In this document: positions 7,048 to 15,542 of the stretch, in pieces
Position numbering within the stretch: position 1 is the first letter of the stretch
How the letters are laid out: each line of letters begins with the position of its first letter
DNA from: Hyphomicrobiaceae bacterium
GTDB taxonomy: Bacteria > Pseudomonadota > Alphaproteobacteria > Rhizobiales > Xanthobacteraceae
DNA length: 64,000 nt
NCBI GenBank assembly: GCA_947472885.1
Contig: CANJBX010000016.1
Location: forward strand, 1 to 64,000
Direction: 5' to 3'
Made by a program: the position numbers and the translations under genes
The notes under the pieces: generated by a model
Told to the model about the DNA's origin: nothing
The model's database searches: none
The model's input: only the letters and a program-made list of their open reading frames with translations

Positions 7048-8163
7048 TCAGTGTATCCCCGCAGGCTTTTTGTCCGCGAAAAGCGACTTCAGGTGCGACG
7101 GTTGCGACCGCCAATATTGCGGTGGAGCATTCACCGATGCGCCGAGTTCTGCCGCCGCGTGCCACGGCCAGCGCGCGTCATAGAGTACGCCCCGCGCCAG
7201 CGCGACGAGATCGGCCTTGCCGCTGGCGAGAATTTCCTCTGCCTGTCTGGCTTCCGTAATCAGTCCCACTGCCATAGTGGTGGCGCCGGTTGCCTGCTTG
7301 ATGCCGTCCGCAAATGGCACCTGATAGCCGGGGCCAATGGCGATCTTCTGCCCGGACGAAAGACCGCCCGACGAGGCATCGATCCAGTCGATGCCGCGCT
7401 TCTTCAGTTCGGCCACGAAGGCGATCGTCTGCGGCAAATCCCAGCCGCCATCGACCCAATCGGTCGCGGAGACGCGCACGCCAACTGGCCGGTCGTCCGG
7501 GAAAGCCGCGCGCACCGCGTCGTAGACCTCAAGCGGGAACCGCATCCGGTTTTCCAGCGACCCGCCGTATGAATCCGTGCGGTGGTTGGACAATGGCGAA
7601 AGGAACTGATGCAGCAGGTAGCCGTGTGCCGCATGAATTTCGATGGCGTCGATGCCAAGCCGCGCGGCGCGCTTCGCCGATTCCGCAAAGGCGTTGCGCA
7701 CCCGCGCGAGGCCCGCGCCATCGAGCGCATGGGGAGCGATATCCTTGTCGCTGTAGGGCAGCGGTGACGGCGCATAAGGCACCCAGCCGCTTTGCGATGC
7801 CGGGACTTGCCCGCTTCCTTCCCACGGCGCGTGGGTCGAGGCCTTGCGTCCGGCATGGGCGAGCTGCACGCCGATCTTGATGTCGGAGTAGCGGCGGACC
7901 GCGGTCAGTACGCGCTTGAGCGCGGCTTCGGTGGCATCATTGTAGAGGCCAAGATCGGTTGGTGAAATCCGCCCGTCGGGTTCGACGCCCGTGGCCTCAA
8001 GGCACAGCAGGGCCGCGCCGGACATCGCAAGGTGGCCGAGATGCATCATGTGCCAGTCGGTGGCTTCGCCGTTGACGGCGGAATACTGGCACATCGGCGA
8101 GATCACGATGCGATTGGGAAGCGTGACGCCGCGTAGCGCAAGCGGGGAGAACAGAACGCTCAT
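7048..8163 (-). CDS. Old Yellow Enzyme family NADH:flavin oxidoreductase (YqjM-like)
   Basis: This FMN-dependent ene-reductase has 371 residues from the chosen ATG at 8163 (MSVLFSPLALRG). It is of the YqjM-like class: the cysteine that tunes FMN is in SPMCQYS (residue 25), and the His pair that binds the substrate carbonyl is in EIHAAHGYLLHQFLSP (residues 177 and 180). SYGGSLENRMRFPLEV is the usual family block. The frame also reads upstream to a TTG at 8250, but that part does not resemble the family. It reduces activated C=C bonds. It is the last gene of a minus-strand run after two MetE-like genes and a TctC gene, so it may act on a compound they import or modify. Confidence 0.9.
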   Translation of the reverse strand: MSVLFSPLALRGVTLPNRIVISPMCQYSAVNGEATDWHMMHLGHLAMSGAALLCLEATGVEPDGRISPTDLGLYNDATEAALKRVLTAVRRYSDIKIGVQLAHAGRKASTHAPWEGSGQVPASQSGWVPYAPSPLPYSDKDIAPHALDGAGLARVRNAFAESAKRAARLGIDAIEIHAAHGYLLHQFLSPLSNHRTDSYGGSLENRMRFPLEVYDAVRAAFPDDRPVGVRVSATDWVDGGWDLPQTIAFVAELKKRGIDWIDASSGGLSSGQKIAIGPGYQVPFADGIKQATGATTMAVGLITEARQAEEILASGKADLVALARGVLYDARWPWHAAAELGASVNAPPQYWRSQPSHLKSLFADKKPAGIH

Positions 8164-8337
8164 GATGAGGGCTTTCAGACTGGATTTTCGGGAGGGTTTT
8201 GGTTGGCGGCGGAAGGTGCCTTGAGGACTTAAGGGTAGCGGGTCAGTCAATAGACCGCATTCAAACTAACCCACTACCAAATATAGCGGCGGGTTCGCGA
8301 TTTTCAGGACGGATAGCGATTCCATTCATCGAAGTGC

Positions 8338-9327
8338 CTATTCCTTCTGGATCTTCGCCGCCTCGACGATGCCGCGCCATTTTTCGTATTCGGCGCTGAT
8401 GGTCTGCGCCATGTCCTCCGGCGACTTCGACAGCCGTACGTCCGATCCGACGTCGAACAGGAATTTCCTGGTCTCTGGCCTGCTGCCGATTTCGGTCAGC
8501 CAGGTGAACATCTGCTTGACGATTGGGTCGGGCGTGCCCTTGGGAAACCAGGCTGCCCAGATCACCGAATAGTCGAAACTCGGCACGCCGGCTTCGGCCA
8601 TGGTCTTGAGGTTCGGCGCTGCCGACACCTTGCGCGCCGGCGTCGAGGCCAGCATGCGGACGCGGCCTTGCACATTCTGAGCCATTGCCAGTGTGATGTC
8701 GGGAAAGAAGAAGTCGATCAGGCCGGCAGTCGTGTCGGCGGCTGCATCGCCCGCGCTCTTGTAGTTTACGCGGGTTGCCTCGGCCTTGATCGCCTGCAAA
8801 TACATGTTGCTGGCGACAAGGCCGCTCGAGGTTTGCGAACCGTATAGCGCCTTGCCGTTCTTGGCTTTGATATAGGCGGTGAGGTCGGCGACCGAGTGAA
8901 TGTCGAGCTTTGGATTGACCACAAGGCCAAGCCCGAGTTCGTTCAATGTCGTGATTGGCTGGAGTGCGGTCTTGGGGTCGTAGTCGGCGCCTTTCATCAG
9001 CAGCGGATTGCCGACCCATGCCGATGCGCCGGTGATCATGAACGTGTAACCGTCGGGTTTGGCGTCCATCGCCGCCTGATTGCCAAGATGGCCGTTGGCG
9101 CCGACCTTGTTCTCCACCACGACCGGCTGGCCGATGAGTTCGCTCAGCGCGCGGGCATAGAAGCGCACCATCAGGTCGCCGCCGCCACCTGCGACGTAGG
9201 TGCAGATGATCTTGATCGGGCGATCAGGGTATGCGGCTTGTGCGGGCGATGCGAGCGCAAAGCCAAGCGCCAGTGTGGCGCAGATCAAGGCTGCGAAGTT
9301 CCGGATTTCTGCCGCGTACTTGCTCAT
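8338..9327 (-). CDS. Bug/TctC-type binding protein
   Basis: The 329-residue periplasmic protein has a signal peptide ending around residue 31 (SPAQAA), then YPDRPIKIICTYVAGGGGDLMVRFYAR, the family opening with four glycines. Other family blocks are NQAAMDAKPDGYTFMITG and LVVNPKLDIHSVADLTAYIKAKNG. GAGAGAG precedes the ATG. It lies 88 bases downstream of a MetE-like gene and upstream of an Old Yellow Enzyme, all on the minus strand, which suggests one operon. The cognate membrane subunits are not in the window. The ligand is probably a carboxylate. Confidence 0.9.
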   Translation of the reverse strand: MSKYAAEIRNFAALICATLALGFALASPAQAAYPDRPIKIICTYVAGGGGDLMVRFYARALSELIGQPVVVENKVGANGHLGNQAAMDAKPDGYTFMITGASAWVGNPLLMKGADYDPKTALQPITTLNELGLGLVVNPKLDIHSVADLTAYIKAKNGKALYGSQTSSGLVASNMYLQAIKAEATRVNYKSAGDAAADTTAGLIDFFFPDITLAMAQNVQGRVRMLASTPARKVSAAPNLKTMAEAGVPSFDYSVIWAAWFPKGTPDPIVKQMFTWLTEIGSRPETRKFLFDVGSDVRLSKSPEDMAQTISAEYEKWRGIVEAAKIQKE

Positions 9328-9415
9328 GGCTCTCTCCCCGCGATGGCCCGATACGTGCCCGACCTGTATTTGTCGTTCGAGTAGAAACGCGGGAGGTGCG
9401 ATGCGCGGCCCCGCG

Positions 9416-10519
9416 CTAGTGCCACACCTTGCGCGCGGTATCGACGATCAACTCCAGTTTCCGTTTCTGCTGATCGCTCGTCATGTGCGCGCCGTCACGG
9501 CTCGCCGAACCCTGGAAACCGCACTGGGTGGAAATCGCGAGTTGCTCGACGGGACAGAATTTACTAGCCTGCTCGATGCGGCGCAGCAGGTCGTCCTGCT
9601 TCTCCAATATCGGACTGGTGCTGCTCACGAGGCCCAGCACGGCAATCTTGCCTTTCGGCATGAAACGCAGCGGCTCGAATCCGCCGACCTTGTCGCTGTC
9701 GTATTCGAGCAGGAAGCGATCGACATGTAGCTTGTGAAACAGATGCTCGGCGAGGAAATCGTAACTGCCGCGGCCACGATTGAAGCTGGCGCGGCTGCCG
9801 CGGCAAAGGTGCATCGCGAGCGTCAGGCCTTCGCGGCGCACGGCGTCGTAACAGGCGTTCTCCAGCGCGACATCTTCGTCCATCGCGGTTTCGGGATTGG
9901 CATCGGGACCCAGTGCCTTGAGGCGGTCGGGATCGGCGTAAGCCGTGAAACCCTCGTCGAGCTGCAGATAGGATGCGCCATCGGCGACCAGTGCTTTCAT
10001 CTCGCCCTGCACGATGGCGCCGACATCGCGGCGAAGCTCCGCCGTGTCGGGATAGGCCTTGTCGGTAACGCCGACCTTGTAGCTGTTGCGGGAGATCACC
10101 GCCGGGCTTGGCATGGTGATCTTGAACGGGCCGGGCGAATGCTTGCGCAGAAAATCCGCATCGATCTGCGCCAGCCGCCGTGCCTGTTGCAGCTTGCCAC
10201 GGATCGCCTTGGTGTGCATTTGCAGCCGGACGTGGCGGCCGTCCTCGCGGATCATTTCGCGAATGGGATAAGTGTCTTCGAAGCCATCAACGGCCTCGCT
10301 GAAATTGGTTTGCCAGGCGTCGCGCCGCATCTCGCCATCGCTGAAGATTGGCAGGCCGAGGTCATTCTGCATCTTCAGAACGTCAAGCACGGCCTCGTCT
10401 TCGACAAGGCGCAGTGCGGCGAGGGTTATCTTGCCAGTCTTGCGCTCTTCGCGCGCGTCGAGGAGTTTCGCCGGCCGCACGAGGCTGCCGATCTGATCGA
10501 CGCGATAGGTCTTCGTCAT
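9416..10519 (-). CDS. MetE-C-like zinc protein, subfamily A (MHLCRG type)
   Basis: This 367-residue protein matches the C-terminal zinc half of cobalamin-independent methionine synthase and lacks the N-terminal folate half. The start at MTKTYRVDQIGSLVRP fits the family core. Zinc-site residues equivalent to MetE His-x-Cys, Glu and Cys are present: MHLCRG, FLLEYD and STQCGF. The fold binds a thiolate on zinc for alkyl transfer, as in MetE and epoxyalkane:CoM transferase. The methyl donor and acceptor cannot be told from sequence. It lies 72 bases behind a second MetE-like gene and ahead of a TctC gene, probably in one operon. It closely resembles the protein at 60996-62126. Confidence 0.82.
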   Translation of the reverse strand: MTKTYRVDQIGSLVRPAKLLDAREERKTGKITLAALRLVEDEAVLDVLKMQNDLGLPIFSDGEMRRDAWQTNFSEAVDGFEDTYPIREMIREDGRHVRLQMHTKAIRGKLQQARRLAQIDADFLRKHSPGPFKITMPSPAVISRNSYKVGVTDKAYPDTAELRRDVGAIVQGEMKALVADGASYLQLDEGFTAYADPDRLKALGPDANPETAMDEDVALENACYDAVRREGLTLAMHLCRGSRASFNRGRGSYDFLAEHLFHKLHVDRFLLEYDSDKVGGFEPLRFMPKGKIAVLGLVSSTSPILEKQDDLLRRIEQASKFCPVEQLAISTQCGFQGSASRDGAHMTSDQQKRKLELIVDTARKVWH

Positions 10520-10591
10520 GCGTGTGCCCCATTTACGCAGCAATAAATTTTAGTGAAACGCTCGAAACAGGCTGGTTCGTAATTTAAAATT

Positions 10592-11743
10592 TCAGCCCCA
10601 CAATTCCTTGCTCGCCAGCCTTGCGCCTTCTGCGAGGCTTTCGAACTTCGCCCACATCACCTGCGGGTGCACACGCTGCACGCCTTCCGATTGCGCAAAG
10701 CCGCAGTCGGTTGAGGCGATGACGTTCTCGCGTCCGACCAGCTTGGCAAAGCGCGCGATGCGTTCGGCGACAAGGCGCGGGTGCTCGACGGTCGTGGTGT
10801 GGTGGGTGACGACGCCGGGGATCAGGATTTTTCCGGCGGGCAGCTTGGTTTTTTCCCAGACGTGCCATTCATGCTCGTGGCGCACGTTGGCGGCCTCGAT
10901 GGAATAGGCGCCGGCGTTCACCTTCAGCATCAGATCCACGATCTCTTCCAGCGGCGCATCCGATGTGTGCGGCACATGCCAACTGCCGAAACAGATGTGA
11001 TAACGAACGCGGTCCTGTGGAATACCCTCGAGCGCCTTGTTGAGCGCGGCGACGCGCAGCTCCGCCCAGTCGCGGTATTTCTTCGGGCTCTGCTCGGTGA
11101 GATAGTCGTACATGTTGGCGAGTACGGCATCATCCACTTGCAGGACGAAGCCGGCGTCAACGATCGCCTTGTATTCCTCCGCCAGCGCATTGGCGATGGC
11201 GAATACATAGTCTTCGTCGTTCTTGTAATGCTCCTGACTGGCATCGTAGCCGACACTGGCCGGTGCAACTGCGGTGTAGAAGATTTCGTCCGGGTTCGCG
11301 CCCTTCAGGCCTTCCTTGAAGGCTGCGAGTGCTTCCTTGAGGCTTTGCTGTCCGGTGTATTTGATCGGGCCGATGCAGGCGTCCGTCGGTGAGCCGATGG
11401 CGCCGCGCGGAAATTCCTTGGCCATGAACTCGGCGAACTTGAAGCGCTCGCGCCCTAGCCATACCGCGGGGCGCATTTCGTTCGGACGATGCTCGAAGCC
11501 GCTCATGCGGGTGAGCGCGTAGTTTGCCCAGCTCGATTTGCCGTGTTCGCCGTCGTTGATGATGTCGATGCCGGAGGCGATCTGCTTTTTCACCACCTCG
11601 GCGATGGAACTGCGCGTTGCTTCCTCGAAGGCGTGCTGATCCGCCGCACTATTTTTCGCCTTTGCCGCCGCATCAAGCAACGCCTGCGGGCGGATGATGC
11701 TGCCGACATGGGTCGTGCGAATGCGGGTGTCGCTACGTTTCAT
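10592..11743 (-). CDS. MetE-C-like zinc protein, subfamily B (HICFGS / RHEHEW type)
   Basis: A 383-residue MetE C-terminal-like protein. The start at 11743 (MKRSDTRIRTTHVGSIIRP) has GAGGAAG just upstream. Candidate zinc residues are in YHICFGSWHVPH (His-x-Cys), in IEAANVRHEHEW (Glu followed by a distinctive His-Glu-His), and in STDCGFAQ (Cys). The RHEHEW motif and the aspartate in VLQVDDAVLA separate it from the neighbouring subfamily A protein, so the two are not simple duplicates. The product at 48254-49489 shares this subfamily. It is the first gene of the MetE-B, MetE-A, TctC, OYE run. Confidence 0.8.
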   Translation of the reverse strand: MKRSDTRIRTTHVGSIIRPQALLDAAAKAKNSAADQHAFEEATRSSIAEVVKKQIASGIDIINDGEHGKSSWANYALTRMSGFEHRPNEMRPAVWLGRERFKFAEFMAKEFPRGAIGSPTDACIGPIKYTGQQSLKEALAAFKEGLKGANPDEIFYTAVAPASVGYDASQEHYKNDEDYVFAIANALAEEYKAIVDAGFVLQVDDAVLANMYDYLTEQSPKKYRDWAELRVAALNKALEGIPQDRVRYHICFGSWHVPHTSDAPLEEIVDLMLKVNAGAYSIEAANVRHEHEWHVWEKTKLPAGKILIPGVVTHHTTTVEHPRLVAERIARFAKLVGRENVIASTDCGFAQSEGVQRVHPQVMWAKFESLAEGARLASKELWG

Positions 11744-11875
11744 GGGCGCTTCCTCAGGGATACGTTGATCGCGGGTGTCGTTCTGGCTGAGGTTATTCTC
11801 GGATGTCCCCCGGATACAATCAACTTGCAAAGCTATGGGACTTCGCGGCGTCGCGCCGCAGCCATGCACGCAAAG

Positions 11876-11905
11876 CAGAACCCCGGGCTTTCGCCCGGGG
11901 TTCTG
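11876..11905 (-). terminator. strong hairpin terminator after the outer-membrane protein gene
   Basis: A perfect 13-bp stem runs from 11876-11888 (ends GGGC) to 11893-11905 with a TTTC loop. It stands 22 bases beyond the stop of the outer-membrane protein gene. On the minus strand a weak T-rich stretch (CTTTGC) follows. Confidence 0.7.
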
Positions 11906-11926
11906 CAATTGAAGTCTGGCGTTGGC

Positions 11927-12571
11927 TTAGAACTTGTAGTTCAGGCCGAGGCGGAACAGGTTGTTGGTGAGCGAGACGTTGCGGGCGAAAGCCGAACCCG
12001 AAAAGTAGTTCTCATCCATGTAATCGACGTACAGATACTCGCCCTTGACGGTCCAGCGCGGCAGAACAGCGTATTCCAGGCCGAGGCCGAGGGTGTAGCC
12101 GTTGCGGAACTGCTCTTCCGAGAGGGCCGGAATGGCAGCCTTGACGTTCGCGCCGGCGTAGCCGCCCGTGCCGTAGATCATCAAACGCTCAGTCCAGGCG
12201 TAGCCGAGACGGCCACGGATGGTGAGGGCGTAGTCTTCCGAGGTCTGAACGGTCCCGATGCTGCCCTTGTTGGTCGAGTAGGACAGGTCGCCTTCGATGC
12301 CGTAGACCCACCTGCCGTTCTGCCAGTTGTAGCCGACCGTGCCGCCGATCTGGTAGCCGTCGGTCGAGAACGAAGCTGCGCCAGGGGTGTGCCCGCTGTC
12401 GCCCCAGACGCCGCCACCGACGATGCCGATGTAGAGACCGGCCCAGCTGTAGATCGGAGCGTGGGAGGGCTGAGCCTTGTAGGCCGGACGCTGAAGATCA
12501 GCGGCGCTGGCGAACGAGGTTGCCGCGACGATGGTCGCAAACGTTAAAGCGGTGTGAACGAGCTTACGCAT
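11927..12571 (-). CDS. Omp25/Omp31-type outer-membrane beta-barrel protein
   Basis: The 214-residue porin-like protein has a signal peptide cleaved after ASAAD. It then shows the rhizobial signature YSWAGLYIGIVGGGVWGDS and ends with FRLGLNYKF, a C-terminal phenylalanine typical of BamA substrates. Alternating hydrophobic strands (GTVGYNWQNGRWVYGIEGDLSYS, then LTIRGRLGYAW) give an eight-stranded barrel of the Omp25/Omp31 or OmpA-like group. Such proteins are abundant structural components that help stabilise the envelope. It is followed by a strong terminator and has a 300-base upstream region of its own, so it is likely transcribed alone at a high level. Confidence 0.9.
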   Translation of the reverse strand: MRKLVHTALTFATIVAATSFASAADLQRPAYKAQPSHAPIYSWAGLYIGIVGGGVWGDSGHTPGAASFSTDGYQIGGTVGYNWQNGRWVYGIEGDLSYSTNKGSIGTVQTSEDYALTIRGRLGYAWTERLMIYGTGGYAGANVKAAIPALSEEQFRNGYTLGLGLEYAVLPRWTVKGEYLYVDYMDENYFSGSAFARNVSLTNNLFRLGLNYKF

Positions 12572-12874
12572 GAACTTGATCCCCAGAATGTGGAATTGGG
12601 CCAGACGCCTGCCACTTTCCGGGCCACGCGCCAGCGGATGGGTTTTTCAGATCGTTCGATGATTACTCGCGGCGATTTTTTTGCCGGGTAAAGAAATTTA
12701 ACCACCGCACGAAGCCCATCTGCCTGAAGGAGACTTTATGGGCGGTGGGATAATGTCCGGTTAATGCAGACCATGCGCTGCAATACTTGACCCGCCAGGA
12801 GTCAATCTGTCGCCAAATTACAACAGAGTTCCATTGGCATTTAACGAAACGTGAATGCCGCGTTATGCTGCACG
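12572..12874. other. intergenic region between dcd and the outer-membrane protein gene
   Basis: About 300 bases without a supported gene. It must carry the promoter and leader of the outer-membrane protein gene on the minus strand. A GCCCAT/ATGGGC inverted repeat (12714-12719 and 12738-12743) could end dcd transcription. The AT content is higher than in the flanks. No RNA gene is recognised. Confidence 0.4.
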
Positions 12875-14008
12875 TCAGCGAAAATGTTTCGACAGTTTCA
12901 AATTTTGCGCTTGGTAATTCGAGCCGATGTTTTGTCCGTAGAGTGTATCGGGCCGCGCGAGCATGCGCTCATACACCAATCGCCCGACAAGCTGGCCATG
13001 TTCGAGAATGAACGGCACTTCGCGCGAACGCACTTCAAGAACAGCGCGCGCGCCGCGCCCTCCGGCGCCCGCATAACCAAAGCCGGGATCGAAGAAACCC
13101 GCGTAGTGCACGCGAAACTCGCCGACGAGTGGATCGAACGGCACCATCTCCGCGGCGTAATCCGGCGGCACTTGAACCGCTTCTTTTGAGGCGAGAATAT
13201 AAAACTCGTCGGGATCGAGAATGAGACTCTCGTCGCGGCGCGCGGCAATCGGTTCCCAGAATTCGCCGACGTCGTAGCTGGCGCGGCGATCGACATCGAT
13301 CAGGCCGGTATGACGCTTGGCGCGATAGCCAACCAGTCCGTCAGGACCGAAGCCTGACAGATCGACACCGACGCCGATGCCTTCGTTCATGTCTGCATCG
13401 GTATCGTCGACCAGACGTTCTGCTGCGTGCAGATCGGCGAGTGCTTCGCTGTCGAGTACGGCGTGGCCGTGGCGAAAACGGATTTGAGAAAGCCGCGAGC
13501 CCTCGCGCACCAGCACGGGAAACGTGCGTGGTGAGATTTCAGCGTAGAGCGGTCCATGATAGCCGGCTTCGATGCGGTCGAAGCCGCGCATGTTGTCGGC
13601 GATCACGCGTGTGAAGACATCGAGGCGGCCGGTTGAGCTTTTCGGGTTTGCGGCTGCGGCGACGTTGTATGGCAACGCCAGCGTCTCCATCACCGGCACG
13701 ATATAGACGCAGCCGGTTTCCAGCACTGCGCCATCGCTCAGTGAAATTTCATGCAGCTTGAGGTCTTCGATGCGGTCGGCGACCGTGGTGCGGGGGCCGG
13801 GCAGGAAGCTCGCGCGCACGCGATAGGCGATGTCGCCCAGCCGCAGGTCGAGGCTCGCCGGCTGGATCTGCCCAGGCAGGAAGTCCTGCGACGGCAGGAT
13901 CGCGCCCGCTTCCGCGAGCGCGTGGATCATGGCATCCGGCAGGATGCCTTTTTCTTCCGGGTCGAAGACGAGGTCCAAAATGTGGCTTCCGGTGAGAGGT
14001 GCGAACAC
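12875..14008 (-). CDS. dcd: 2'-deoxycytidine 5'-triphosphate deaminase, long two-domain form
   Basis: At 377 residues this is about twice the length of the E. coli enzyme and matches the long alphaproteobacterial dCTP deaminase, two dUTPase-like barrels in tandem. It converts dCTP to dUTP, the precursor of dTMP. The N-terminal half contains GILPDAMIHALAEAG, QIQPASLDLRLG and PKSSTGRLDVFTR. A second barrel at about residues 240-370 contains EFRVHYAGFFDPGFGYAG and REVPFILEHGQLVGRLVYE. It stands alone upstream of the SAM-II/metZ unit, transcribed divergently. The first 20 residues are less conserved, so the true start could be slightly downstream. Confidence 0.9.
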   Translation of the reverse strand: MFAPLTGSHILDLVFDPEEKGILPDAMIHALAEAGAILPSQDFLPGQIQPASLDLRLGDIAYRVRASFLPGPRTTVADRIEDLKLHEISLSDGAVLETGCVYIVPVMETLALPYNVAAAANPKSSTGRLDVFTRVIADNMRGFDRIEAGYHGPLYAEISPRTFPVLVREGSRLSQIRFRHGHAVLDSEALADLHAAERLVDDTDADMNEGIGVGVDLSGFGPDGLVGYRAKRHTGLIDVDRRASYDVGEFWEPIAARRDESLILDPDEFYILASKEAVQVPPDYAAEMVPFDPLVGEFRVHYAGFFDPGFGYAGAGGRGARAVLEVRSREVPFILEHGQLVGRLVYERMLARPDTLYGQNIGSNYQAQNLKLSKHFR

Positions 14009-14178
14009 CAGTAATATCAGCCTATGCGTCGCCTACCAGCCTGCGCAGCCGGTGGGCGAGGGGGCTGGGGATATGTCGCGCCCGGTGGGTGTAGCCCATT
14101 GCGCATGGGAGGCCGGGTGATATCGCGGGGCGGGGCTACCTTGACGCATGCGGGGGCCGCGCGTAGTTTTTTGCTACT

Positions 14179-14236
14179 TCGTGGTCATTTGAGCCGGCTG
14201 GCTTGCACGCCACGTTAAACAAGCTGCTAAAAGGCC
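14179..14236 (+). promoter_or_regulatory. SAM-II riboswitch aptamer upstream of metZ
   Basis: The sequence follows the SAM-II consensus closely. CGTGGTCATTTG (14180-14191) is followed by CCGGCT, the P1 partner GCCACG and then TTAAAC (ending 14220), and finally GCTAAAAGG, which forms the H-type pseudoknot. SAM-II aptamers bind S-adenosylmethionine and occur in alphaproteobacteria ahead of methionine genes. Here the aptamer is followed by an intrinsic terminator and metZ, so SAM should lower metZ expression, probably by transcription termination. Confidence 0.93.
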
Positions 14237-14255
14237 GTGGGACATGAGCCATGTA

Positions 14256-14291
14256 ACCCGGCCGAGATCATTATCTCCGGTCGGGTTTTTT
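14256..14291 (+). terminator. riboswitch-linked intrinsic terminator
   Basis: ACCCGGCC-GAGAT pairs with ATCTC-CGGTCGGGT around a CATT loop (about 14256-14286), followed by six T (14286-14291). It sits 20 bases after the SAM-II pseudoknot and 22 bases before the metZ start. This is the expected expression platform for SAM-dependent premature termination. Confidence 0.85.
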
Positions 14292-14313
14292 GTTGGCTGT
14301 GAAGGAGCCTGCC

Positions 14314-15513
14314 ATGTCCGCTGCATCGAGCAATCCGCCGCCCGCATTCCATCCCGAAACCGAGCTGGTGCACGGCGGAACGATGCGTTCGCAGTTCGGC
14401 GAGACGTCCGAGGCGCTCTTCCTCACGCAGGGCTTTGTCTATGACAGCGCCGAACAATGCGAGGCGCGATTCAAGGGCGAGGACCCGGGCTATCTCTATT
14501 CGCGCTTTTCCAATCCGACTGTCGCGATGTTCGAGAAGCGCATGTGCCTTCTCGAAGGCGCGGAAGCGGCGCGGGCGACCGCGTCCGGCATGGCGGCGGT
14601 GACGGCGTCGCTGGTCAGCCAGCTCAAGGCCGGGGATCACGTTGTGGCGGCGAAGGCGCTGTTCGGCTCGTGCCGTTACGTGGTGGAAGACCTGCTGCCG
14701 CGCTTCGGCGTGCCGTCCACCCTGGTCGATGGCGCCGACCTCGATCAATGGCGCAAGGCGATGAAACCCAATACCAAGGCAGTGTTCCTCGAAAGCCCGA
14801 CCAATCCGACGCTCGATGTCTATGACATCGGCGAGATTTCAAAGATCGCGCATTCGGTCGGCGCCACTGTCATCGTCGATAACGTGTTCGCGACGCCGTT
14901 GTTTCAGAGTCCGCTCAAGCTCGGTGCCGACGTCGTCGTCTATTCGGCAACCAAGCACATCGATGGCCAGGGCCGTGTGCTGGGCGGCATCATCCTGTCG
15001 TCGGAAAAGTTCATTCAGGAAAACGTCCATCAGTTCCTGCGGCAGACCGGGCCTTCGATGTCGCCGTTCAATGCATGGGTGCTGCTGAAGGGGCTTGAGA
15101 CATTACACATTCGCGTCGCGCGGCAGACCGAAAGCGCCGCCAAGGTCGCGGACGTGCTGGCCAGGCATTCGAACATCACGCGGCTGATTTATCCCGGCCG
15201 TGCGGACCATCCGCACGCCGCAATCATCAAGAAGCAGATGAGCGGCGGTTCTAACATTATCGCGTTCGATGTAGCCGGCGGGAAACCCGCTGCATTCAAG
15301 TTCCTGAATGCGCTCCGGCTCGCCAAGATCAGCAACAACCTCGGCGACGCCAAGAGCATTGTGACGCATCCCGCGACCACGACGCACCAGCGCCTCAAGC
15401 CCGAGGACCGCGCCGAGCTTGGCATCACCGACGGAACTGTGCGGCTTTCGGTCGGGCTTGAATATGCTGACGACATCGCTGGCGATCTTGTCAGCGCGCT
15501 CGATAAAATCTGA
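14314..15513 (+). CDS. metZ: O-succinylhomoserine sulfhydrylase
   Basis: The 399-residue Cys/Met metabolism PLP enzyme makes homocysteine from O-succinyl- or O-acetylhomoserine and sulfide, directly upstream of methionine. The PLP lysine is in YSATKHIDGQGRVLGG (about residue 213). The phosphate-binding and active-site Tyr region is YLYSRFSNPTV, and the C-terminal block NLGDAKSIVTHPATTTHQRL is typical of MetZ. The start is set at ATG 14314 because GAAGGAG precedes it by seven bases. An upstream TTG start would fall inside the terminator T-run. Control by SAM is expected from the riboswitch. Confidence 0.93.
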   Translation: MSAASSNPPPAFHPETELVHGGTMRSQFGETSEALFLTQGFVYDSAEQCEARFKGEDPGYLYSRFSNPTVAMFEKRMCLLEGAEAARATASGMAAVTASLVSQLKAGDHVVAAKALFGSCRYVVEDLLPRFGVPSTLVDGADLDQWRKAMKPNTKAVFLESPTNPTLDVYDIGEISKIAHSVGATVIVDNVFATPLFQSPLKLGADVVVYSATKHIDGQGRVLGGIILSSEKFIQENVHQFLRQTGPSMSPFNAWVLLKGLETLHIRVARQTESAAKVADVLARHSNITRLIYPGRADHPHAAIIKKQMSGGSNIIAFDVAGGKPAAFKFLNALRLAKISNNLGDAKSIVTHPATTTHQRLKPEDRAELGITDGTVRLSVGLEYADDIAGDLVSALDKI

Positions 15514-15542
15514 AAGAGATAATGCAGAATGCCGATGCGCGA

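Noticed and set aside
8164-8250. TTG start extending the Old Yellow Enzyme by 29 residues
   Set aside because: The extra residues are unlike the family, whose start MSVLFSPLALRG fits at 8163.
14290-14313. TTG start for metZ inside the riboswitch terminator
   Set aside because: It lies in the terminator T-run, and a strong ribosome site precedes ATG 14314.
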